Part shown: positions 1 through 4,612 of the stretch, one piece after another
Layout: each line of letters begins with the position of its first letter
How positions within the stretch are numbered: the first letter of the stretch is position 1
Assembly: GCA_025363325.1 (NCBI GenBank)
Contig: JANYEF010000106.1
Span: forward strand, 1 to 7,660
From: Nitrospira sp.
GTDB taxonomy: Bacteria > Nitrospirota > Nitrospiria > Nitrospirales > Nitrospiraceae
Length of the DNA: 7,660 nt
Direction of reading: 5' to 3'
The notes under the pieces: generated by a model
Seen by the model: only the letters and a program-made list of their open reading frames with translations
The model's database searches: none
What the model was told of the DNA's origin: nothing
Translations under genes and position numbers: made by a program

Positions 1-959
1 GTGGGGGAATTGATAAAGGTGTTGCGGTGCAGGCTGCCGTAACGGAGAAACTCCGCCTGCTCAAGACCGGGAATCATGCGAAACACCCGCTTCTGTTCCC
101 CGTAGGTCAATTTAGTCTGGAATCCCACGAGGTTGTAACAAGATCGATGGACGTTTTCCGTCCGGAGCTGCACCACAGCATAAGATCTCAAGCCCGTCTT
201 GGGATTCACAAGGCCCACCGGCTTTAATGGACCGAACTGCATGGTCTGGCGGCCCCGTTCGGCCATCACCTCGATGGGGATACAACCTTCGAAATAGGCG
301 GTCTTTTCGAATTCTTTCGGTTGCACTTTCTCCGCGGCAAGCAACGCTTCGTAAAAGGCATTGTAGGTCGCTTCGTCCATGGGGCAGTTGAGATAGTCGT
401 CCCCGCCCTTGTCGTAACGGGATGCAAGGAAGACGACGTCCATATTGATGGAGTCCGCATCCACGATCGGAGAGATCGCATCGTAAAAATATAAATGTTT
501 CGTATGGGTCAATTGCGCGATGGCCTGAGACAGTTTGTCTGATGTCAGCGGCCCGGTCGCTAGAATACAGAGACAGTCTGTCGGGATCTCGGTGATCTCC
601 TCACGCAGAATGCGAATGTTCGGGTGCTCTTCCAGCGCCTGGGTAATCTTGAGTGAAAACTGTTCGCGATCGACGGCCAGGGCCGATCCGGCCGGCACCC
701 GTACCTCATCCGCCACCCGAATAATGAGCGAGTTGAGACGGCGCATCTCTTCTTTCAAGATGCCGGGAGCATTCAGCGGATCCGTAGAGCCGAGCGAATT
801 TGAACAGACCAGTTCTGCTAAACCACCGGTCTTGTGCGCTTGCGTCGTTTCTTTTGGACGCATTTCATAGAGCGTCACTTTCGCACCACGATTAGCCGCC
901 TGCCACGCCGCTTCAGACCCGGCCAGTCCACCCCCGATAATGACAATGTCATCGCGCAT
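1..959 (-). CDS. trmFO: TrmFO, folate/FAD-dependent tRNA (uracil-54-C5) methyltransferase (3' part outside window)
   Basis: TrmFO makes 5-methyluridine at position 54 in the T-loop of tRNAs in the cytoplasm, using methylenetetrahydrofolate as carbon donor and reduced FAD. Translating the minus strand from the ATG at 959 gives 319 residues with no stop before the window edge. The family is usually about 435-450 residues, so roughly the last quarter is missing. Visible signatures: the N-terminal dinucleotide-binding loop GGGLAGSE (residues 9-16), then AELVCSNS with Cys52, and YFEGCIPIEVMAERG with Cys226. These correspond to the two catalytic cysteines known from the Bacillus enzyme (Cys53 and Cys226). 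Further family blocks are KPVGL (about 246-250), YNLVGFQTKL (275-284), GEQKRVFRMIPGLE (287-300) and HRNTFINSP at the edge. The start is well set, because the FAD loop begins 8 residues in; the Shine-Dalgarno is weak. A strong promoter lies at 999-1028. The gene is divergent from a tRNA gene. Confidence 0.96.
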   Translation of the reverse strand, partial: MRDDIVIIGGGLAGSEAAWQAANRGAKVTLYEMRPKETTQAHKTGGLAELVCSNSLGSTDPLNAPGILKEEMRRLNSLIIRVADEVRVPAGSALAVDREQFSLKITQALEEHPNIRILREEITEIPTDCLCILATGPLTSDKLSQAIAQLTHTKHLYFYDAISPIVDADSINMDVVFLASRYDKGGDDYLNCPMDEATYNAFYEALLAAEKVQPKEFEKTAYFEGCIPIEVMAERGRQTMQFGPLKPVGLVNPKTGLRSYAVVQLRTENVHRSCYNLVGFQTKLTYGEQKRVFRMIPGLEQAEFLRYGSLHRNTFINSP

Positions 960-998
960 GCGAGTAAAGTTCCGCAAAGAAAAACTGAGAGCGGTGGC

Positions 999-1028
999 AT
1001 TGTAGGAACCGTGTTTTGGGGATGTCAA
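999..1028 (-). promoter_or_regulatory. Housekeeping-type promoter for trmFO
   Basis: Read on the minus strand, a perfect TTGACA (1028-1023) is followed by an 18-base spacer and TACAAT (1004-999), one base off the consensus -10. Transcription would begin near 992, giving a leader of about 33 bases before the trmFO ATG at 959. It is the closest match to the sigma-70 consensus in the window. Confidence 0.75.
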
Positions 1029-1045
1029 GGCGACTTCGCTGCGCC

Positions 1046-1060
1046 TGACGCATGGCGTCA
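1046..1060. repeat. Perfect 6-base inverted repeat between divergent promoters
   Basis: TGACGC (1046-1051), a 3-base centre ATG, and GCGTCA (1055-1060) form a perfect small palindrome. It lies between the trmFO -35 box (1023-1028) and the tRNA-Val -35-like box (1064-1069). It could be an operator or simply a chance hairpin; its length alone is not decisive. Confidence 0.3.
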
Positions 1061-1063
1061 CGG

Positions 1064-1093
1064 TTGATCCGATTTATGACCTCATGCTAAGCT
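1064..1093 (+). promoter_or_regulatory. Probable extended -10 promoter for tRNA-Val
   Basis: TTGATC (1064-1069), an 18-base spacer and TAAGCT (1088-1093). The -10 is preceded by TG plus one base (1085-1087), the extended -10 arrangement. Initiation near 1100 would place the start about five bases before the mature tRNA 5' end, as is common for tRNA genes. Confidence 0.5.
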
Positions 1094-1104
1094 TCGTCAC
1101 ATAT

Positions 1105-1179
1105 AGGCGATTAGCTCAGGGGTAGAGCGCTTCCTTCACACGGAAGAGGCCACTGGTTCGATACCAGTATCGCCTACCA
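1105..1179 (+). tRNA. tRNA-Val (anticodon CAC), CCA encoded
   Basis: A full cloverleaf can be drawn. The acceptor AGGCGAT (1105-1111) pairs with ATCGCCT (1169-1175). The D stem is GCTC/GAGC (1114-1117 with 1125-1128). The anticodon stem CTTCC/GGAAG (1130-1134 with 1142-1146) encloses loop TTCACAC, with anticodon CAC at 1137-1139. The T stem ACTGG/CCAGT (1152-1156 with 1164-1168) holds the TTCGATA loop. The discriminator is A at 1176 and CCA is encoded at 1177-1179. CAC reads the GUG valine codon, so it is a minor companion of the main Val isoacceptors. The T-loop U54 is a site that the neighbouring TrmFO would methylate, although the adjacency may be coincidence. Confidence 0.96.
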
Positions 1180-1262
1180 TGTTTTCGACCTCCCCCTTCC
1201 CGATCCATACGCCCTCGCCTAAACTGACGGTTTTCATGATGTTGCCTGAACCACTCCAATCC

Positions 1263-1291
1263 TGGACAGAACCCTGGAGGTCGGCTACACT
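1263..1291 (+). promoter_or_regulatory. Candidate promoter for the small lipoprotein gene
   Basis: TGGACA (1263-1268), a 17-base spacer and TACACT (1286-1291). Initiation near 1298 would leave a leader of about 49 bases that includes the Shine-Dalgarno at 1335-1340. No terminator hairpin is visible between the tRNA-Val and this gene, so read-through from the tRNA is also possible. Confidence 0.4.
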
Positions 1292-1346
1292 TCAGTGTAT
1301 CGAGAGACCGTCGACTCTGAACCGTACAAGACAAGTGAGGTTATCT

Positions 1347-1688
1347 ATGCGGACTACAGCTCTTGCCCTGGGAATTCTCCTGTTGGCCACTGCAGTCGGT
1401 TGTGCCGAAACCCGCCAGCAGCAGGCGTCGGCCGATGCAGATGGGGGCTATACGGCCCCGGCCAGTATTTACAGTGTGATGGACCCCACATCCCTGGTCT
1501 ACACCGATGTGGCGGCTGGAGCAGCCCCAAGCGATAATCCTTGGCGCTGGTTCGGTTTTCTCTTGCACCCTCTCGGTGTCGCAATGGATTACGGCTTGAA
1601 CCGACCGATGTACATGCTTCCCAGCCAAATGCAATACCTTTTCGGATACACGTCCGAAGACGCCATGCTAGACGCTCAGCGCCGATAA
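1347..1688 (+). CDS. Small predicted lipoprotein of unknown function (113 aa)
   Basis: I do not recognise a named family. The ATG at 1347 is chosen over an upstream start at 1179. It is preceded by a Shine-Dalgarno-like GTGAGG (1335-1340) six bases away, and it puts a signal peptide at the N-terminus. The upstream start lies directly against the tRNA 3' end and would bury that signal peptide. Residues 1-18 form a lipoprotein signal with hydrophobic core ALALGILLLA and lipobox AVGC (Cys19). Mature residues 19-45 are polar and Gln/Ala/Asp-rich, probably a flexible tether. The C-terminal half contains NPWRWFGFLLHPLGVAMDYG (about 67-86), then NRPMYMLPSQ and a short charged tail. This aromatic/Gly/Pro block looks like a conserved membrane-associating or packing element, but its role is not known to me. 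Likely location: attached by lipid to the inner or outer membrane. A strong hairpin follows 26 bases after the stop. Confidence 0.8.
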   Translation: MRTTALALGILLLATAVGCAETRQQQASADADGGYTAPASIYSVMDPTSLVYTDVAAGAAPSDNPWRWFGFLLHPLGVAMDYGLNRPMYMLPSQMQYLFGYTSEDAMLDAQRR

Positions 1689-1714
1689 GGTTTGGGTCAC
1701 GAAGGCTTCTCATT

Positions 1715-1747
1715 CAACGCCCGCTTTCCTCACGAGAGCGGGCGTTG
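1715..1747 (+). terminator. Hairpin terminator candidate after the small lipoprotein gene
   Basis: A perfect 11-base-pair GC-rich stem, CAACGCCCGCT (1715-1725) with AGCGGGCGTTG (1737-1747), encloses an 11-base loop. It starts 26 bases after the stop codon. The tail after the stem (CCTTGTCACC) is not a proper U-tract, so it may be a weak or factor-assisted terminator. Confidence 0.6.
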
Positions 1748-1760
1748 CCTTGTCACCCCG

Positions 1761-1791
1761 TTGGCAAACCTTTTCCGGTTTCGTGTATGCT
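1761..1791 (+). promoter_or_regulatory. Weak candidate promoter for the TPR lipoprotein gene
   Basis: TTGGCA (1761-1766) and TATGCT (1786-1791) are separated by 19 bases, longer than optimal. If used, transcription would begin at about 1798, which is the GTG proposed as the start codon. That would make a leaderless mRNA and fits the absence of any Shine-Dalgarno there. Confidence 0.3.
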
Positions 1792-1797
1792 CCCTTC

Positions 1798-2973
1798 GTG
1801 AGTCGGAATCCATATGACACGCAAGCGCTTCGTGCAGTGCCTTCTCGACTATGGCTGGTCTGCGGGCTGGGGCTGAGCCTCTTACTGAACGCTTGCGAAA
1901 CTCCAACTCCAAAACCGAACCTCCCACCGTCTGAAAGCGATCTGGTTCTCCTGAAATCCACGACCCTCTGTACTGCAAAGTCCGACTTCCTCAAGACACA
2001 TCCTGCCTCTACCATCAAGGCACAAGCTTGGGGCGCCGGACAAGAGTTGGTTCTTTCTGCTGACCGAAGCCCATCACATGGCGACGAGTCCTACTTTTTC
2101 GATGAAGATGGCATGCTGGTCGGAACCCTCTTTACCTTTCCGTCCGGGCTTGATTTGAATCCCTACCCGGTTCTCCGCCACACCTTAACGCGGCTAAAGC
2201 CGACATTGGAGTTCTATCTCAACGTGGCGAATCTGTCCTCAAAGACGAGCATGGATTCCAGCGCCCTGTACGAAACCGGCGACGAGAAAACGACGACACA
2301 GTACCTGGTTCTTGGCACGCGCGAGCAGCCGGCGTTGCTCCAAGCCTCTGTGACGATGGACCCCTATGTGCGGCTGTTCTCACCCTATCGACGCGAGTTC
2401 TTGGAACGGTTGCGCCACCCAAGCGGCCAGAAGCCCGGGCAACCGCTCGACAGTCAAGGCGCGGAGGACATGGAGCCCTTCCTCTCGCTCCAGCAATTCG
2501 CGCGCGGCGAAACCGCACAGCTCTCCTACTGCGGAACCCAGAACTACGATACCGCAGCCACTGCCTATCAGAAAGCGATCACAAGCGGCATTACGAATAA
2601 ATTGCGGCTGGCAGAAGCTCACCACAAACTGGGCCTGGCATGGGAAGGGAAGGGACAGCACGAGAAGGCCAAGACGGAGATGCTCCAGTCGTTGGCCATC
2701 AGGCCCAACACTCCGGAAATCCTGAACAACCTCGGTACGGTCTACACCAAGCTGGGAGACAAGGCGAATGCGCTCGCCTCATTCGAAAAAGCCGTCATGC
2801 TCCGCCCCAACTATGCCAACGCCCGCTATCACTTGGCTGAGGCCTACGAGCCCACGAACCCCAAACGAGCCATCTCGGAATACGAGACCTATCTCGCGCT
2901 GGTCGAAGGTATCCCCGATGAAGCCGGTCGCATCGCTCTCGTCCAACAACGCGTTAAAGCGTTGAAACACTAG
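1798..2973 (+). CDS. Lipoprotein with C-terminal TPR repeats (about 391 aa)
   Basis: This is a predicted secreted, lipid-anchored protein. A lipobox LNAC with Cys at residue 33 (from the GTG at 1798) follows hydrophobic stretch LWLVCGLGLSLLL. The N-terminal two thirds (about 45-240) match no family I can name. They include an SYFFDEDGMLVGTLF-like stretch, mixed alpha/beta in character. From about residue 250 to the end there are about four tetratricopeptide repeats. Clear cores are AEAHHKLGLAWEGKGQHEKA (272-291), LNNLGTVYTKLGDKANALAS (309-328) followed by FEKAVMLRPN, and ARYHLAEAY with RAISEYETYLAL. TPRs bind other proteins, so a scaffold or envelope-assembly role is plausible, but the partner is unknown. 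The start is uncertain. There is no in-frame ATG before the lipobox. GTG at 1798 and GTG at 1837 (signal peptide of 19 residues before the Cys) are both possible, while the TTG at 1750 abuts the preceding terminator hairpin. The gene converges with dksA. Confidence 0.85.
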   Translation: MSRNPYDTQALRAVPSRLWLVCGLGLSLLLNACETPTPKPNLPPSESDLVLLKSTTLCTAKSDFLKTHPASTIKAQAWGAGQELVLSADRSPSHGDESYFFDEDGMLVGTLFTFPSGLDLNPYPVLRHTLTRLKPTLEFYLNVANLSSKTSMDSSALYETGDEKTTTQYLVLGTREQPALLQASVTMDPYVRLFSPYRREFLERLRHPSGQKPGQPLDSQGAEDMEPFLSLQQFARGETAQLSYCGTQNYDTAATAYQKAITSGITNKLRLAEAHHKLGLAWEGKGQHEKAKTEMLQSLAIRPNTPEILNNLGTVYTKLGDKANALASFEKAVMLRPNYANARYHLAEAYEPTNPKRAISEYETYLALVEGIPDEAGRIALVQQRVKALKH

Positions 2974-2995
2974 GCATTTGGCAAGAGGGCGTGTG

Positions 2996-3023
2996 CTGCA
3001 CATCGAACCGATTCGAGGTGCAG
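2996..3023. terminator. Palindromic hairpin in the convergent TPR/dksA spacer, possible bidirectional terminator
   Basis: CTGCAC (2996-3001) and TCGAA (3003-3007) pair with TTCGA (3012-3016) and GTGCAG (3018-3023). There is one A/G mismatch and a 4-base loop. It sits in the 63-base gap between the two stop codons (2973 and 3039), where a terminator shared by both strands is expected. There is no clear U-tract on either side. Confidence 0.5.
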
Positions 3024-3036
3024 TGGTACAACACCT

Positions 3037-3480
3037 TCAACGCCGGATCTTTTCTTCCTGTTCTTCGAGCGTCTTGCAGTTGATGCAGAGGGTGGTAACC
3101 GGGCGGGCTTTCAGTCGGGGATAGGGAATCTCTTCTTCGCAGCGCTCACAGATTCCATAGATGTTCTGATCCATTCGCTCAAGCGCCTCGTCGATCTTCT
3201 TGACCAACCGTTGCTCGCGCTCACGGATCCGCATCGAAAAATTCTGCTCGGCCTCCGCAGACGCCTGATCGCTGACATCCGGGAATGCCTCCTGACCCTT
3301 TGGATTGGCAATGCCCTCACCCGCCTCCTCCAACATGGCCTTGCGCTGCCGCTCAAGGTCACGACGAATAGCCGCGTATTTTTTCCCCTGGGACGATGCC
3401 TTGGTTCTGCGCGTGGGAGTGACAGAGTGCGCCACTGATGGAGTGGGCAAAACGCGCTTGGCGGAAGATCCTGCTTTCAT
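3037..3480 (-). CDS. dksA: DksA/TraR-family zinc-finger transcription regulator (147 aa)
   Basis: DksA-type proteins enter the RNA polymerase secondary channel and, with ppGpp, adjust rRNA, tRNA and amino-acid promoters. The sequence shows a basic Ser/Thr/Pro/Lys-rich N-terminal segment (1-35), then a long charged helical region (36-65). Next is DVSDQAS with Asp68, Asp71 and Ala73, matching the DxxDxA coiled-coil tip motif that gives DksA its activity. A second helix (75-105) is followed by a four-cysteine zinc finger, CERC (111-114) and CINC (132-135), with 17 residues between the pairs. The tail CKTLEEQEEKIRR is also typical. The retained acidic tip argues for a functional DksA rather than a TraR-like or structural relative, but the family has many paralogues and the symbol is by similarity only. 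The ATG at 3480 has a weak Shine-Dalgarno but a good promoter at 3522-3551. The gene is monocistronic and convergent with the TPR gene. Confidence 0.9.
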   Translation of the reverse strand: MKAGSSAKRVLPTPSVAHSVTPTRRTKASSQGKKYAAIRRDLERQRKAMLEEAGEGIANPKGQEAFPDVSDQASAEAEQNFSMRIREREQRLVKKIDEALERMDQNIYGICERCEEEIPYPRLKARPVTTLCINCKTLEEQEEKIRR

Positions 3481-3521
3481 ACTGCAACCTGGCTGAGGAG
3501 TAAACCGTCCGAAACCGGAAA

Positions 3522-3551
3522 ACTATAACAGGGGCCTGGAGGGGGGGTCAA
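3522..3551 (-). promoter_or_regulatory. Housekeeping-type promoter for the dksA-like gene
   Basis: On the minus strand, TTGACC (3551-3546), an 18-base C-rich spacer and TATAGT (3527-3522). Initiation near 3515 gives a leader of about 35 bases before the ATG at 3480. The spacer has a run of seven G on the plus strand (3541-3547), which overlaps the -35 edge and could make promoter strength sensitive to slippage. Confidence 0.65.
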
Positions 3552-3586
3552 TGGGCAGTATGTCTGGTACAAACCCGGTCTATCTG

Positions 3587-3656
3587 GTTCATTTGGTTTA
3601 TTTGATTCATCTAGTTGGTCTTGTTGAACCAAACAAACAAGATAAACCAAATAAAC
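3587..3656. repeat. Long imperfect hairpin whose arms are 9-base tandem repeats
   Basis: Arm 3587-3616 pairs with arm 3627-3656 around a 10-base loop, with 22 of 30 positions complementary. Each arm is itself a degenerate tandem repeat of period 9. The left side, from about 3583, reads TCTGGTTCA, TTTGGTTTA, TTTGATTCA, TCTAGTTGG. The right side, from 3628, reads ACCAAACAA, ACAAGATAA, ACCAAATAA, ACTAAATAA. It is AT-rich, unlike the flanking genes, and begins 15 bases after the recR stop. It may end the dnaX-ebfC-recR transcript or insulate it from the dksA promoter. It encodes an open frame only because the period is a multiple of three. Confidence 0.8.
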
Positions 3657-3671
3657 TAAATAACAGTCTTG

Positions 3672-4274
3672 CTAGAGATCCCGGCGGCCTTCGATCGACT
3701 TCAGTAACGTCACTTCGTCGGCATACTCGATATCCATCCCGACCGGAATACCATAGGCGATACGCGAGACCCGTGCCCCGAGAGGTTTCAGTTGGTTCGT
3801 TAAATAGATCGCGGTTGCCTCGCCCACAATCGTCGGACTCGTCGCGAGGATCACTTCCTGAATTCCCCCGAGCTTCACCCGATCGACCAACTCTTCGGCC
3901 CTGATATCGGATGGTCCGACTCCGTCCAACGGAGACAAGGCACCGAGTAATACATGATATAAGCCGCGGTAGGCTCCGGCCCGCTCAATGGCATAGGTCG
4001 TACTCGGTTCTTCCACCACCAGGATTCTCGTCTGGTCCCGCTTGGGGTCGAGACAAAACTCGCAGAGTTCCCCCTCGGCGATGTTCCGGCATTGCCGGCA
4101 AAAGGAGAGTCCGTCTTTGACGGCACGGATCGCTTCGGCCAGGCGAAGCGCCTCTTCGCGCTCGGCCTTCAACACGTGAAAAGCCAATCGTTGCGCTGTT
4201 TTCTGGCCAATACCTGGAAGACGGACTAACTCGCGCACCAACCGTGCAAGTAATCCTTGTTGATCAACCGCCAT
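3672..4274 (-). CDS. recR: RecR, recombination mediator of the RecFOR pathway
   Basis: RecR works with RecO (and RecF) to load RecA onto SSB-coated single-stranded gaps during recombinational repair in the cytoplasm. The protein has 200 residues, the normal family length. Visible parts: a helix-hairpin-helix with LVRLPGIGQKTAQRLAFHVL (about 16-35), a four-cysteine zinc finger CRQC (59-62) and CEFC (71-74), and a Toprim domain from about 81. The Toprim domain has the family stretches ILVVEEP, GALSPLDGVGPSDI, LATSPTIVGEATAIYL and YGIPVGMDIEYADEVTL near the C-terminus. The ATG at 4274 is the only sensible start. It lies 14 bases after the ebfC stop, with a weak GGAA (4287-4284) as ribosome site. 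It is the last gene of the dnaX-ebfC-recR operon. Confidence 0.97.
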   Translation of the reverse strand: MAVDQQGLLARLVRELVRLPGIGQKTAQRLAFHVLKAEREEALRLAEAIRAVKDGLSFCRQCRNIAEGELCEFCLDPKRDQTRILVVEEPSTTYAIERAGAYRGLYHVLLGALSPLDGVGPSDIRAEELVDRVKLGGIQEVILATSPTIVGEATAIYLTNQLKPLGARVSRIAYGIPVGMDIEYADEVTLLKSIEGRRDL

Positions 4275-4288
4275 GAAGAATTATTCCG

Positions 4289-4612
4289 CTAGAACAGTCC
4301 GGGGACATTCATTCCACCGGTGACCGATTTCATCGCGTCCGCCATCATCTCGCGAGCCTTCCGAAGGGCGTCGTTCGACGCGGCCATGACCAAATCTTGC
4401 ACCATCTCCACGTCGCCACTGGTTACTACGTCGGGATCGATGACGATACCGACGACCTCCATGGCACCATTTGCCGTGACCGTCACGCTGCCACCGCCGG
4501 CCGTCCCGATTACGGTCTTCGACGATGCCTGTTCCTGCACCTTCGCCATTTGCGCCTGCATCGCCTGTGCTTGCTTCAAAAGATTTCCCATGTTGCCCAT
4601 CGGGTTCTTCAT
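4289..4612 (-). CDS. ebfC: YbaB/EbfC-family nucleoid-associated DNA-binding protein
   Basis: EbfC/YbaB proteins are small dimeric DNA-binding proteins that coat or bridge the nucleoid; a link to DNA repair has been suggested from their constant position next to recR. The protein has 107 residues, typical for the family. Residues 1-30 are Met/Gln/Ala-rich and helical (NLLKQAQAMQAQMAKVQEQ). The core holds GGGSVTVTANGAMEVVGIVI with DPD after it (about 39-61). The C-terminal helix region VQDLVMAASNDALRKA (about 71-86) leads to the hallmark tail TGGMNVPGLF. The start ATG overlaps the dnaX stop by four bases (ATGA, 4612-4609). A perfect Shine-Dalgarno AAGGAGG (4626-4620) lies inside the last dnaX codons, seven bases before the ATG, so translation is probably coupled to dnaX but also independently strong. 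Confidence 0.96.
   Translation of the reverse strand: MKNPMGNMGNLLKQAQAMQAQMAKVQEQASSKTVIGTAGGGSVTVTANGAMEVVGIVIDPDVVTSGDVEMVQDLVMAASNDALRKAREMMADAMKSVTGGMNVPGLF

Noticed and set aside
535..870. Open frame of 111 codons on the plus strand
   Set aside because: It is antisense to trmFO, which shows both catalytic cysteines and the FAD loop on the minus strand.
1179..1346. Longer N-terminus for the small lipoprotein
   Set aside because: It would start in the last base of the tRNA CCA and place the signal peptide 56 residues inside the protein; the ATG at 1347 has its own ribosome site.
2219..2725. Overlapping frames on both strands within the TPR gene
   Set aside because: Arg/Pro/Ser-rich products typical of shadow frames in GC-rich coding sequence; the TPR frame is clearly the real one.
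3587..3656. CRISPR array or leader
   Set aside because: Units are only 9 bases, contiguous, degenerate and inverted; there are no spacers and no cas genes.
3551..3904. Open frame reading through the 9-base repeats (product rich in VYLVHLVYLIHLVG)
   Set aside because: The frame is open because the repeat period is a multiple of three. It starts at the -35 box of the dksA promoter and runs antisense into recR.
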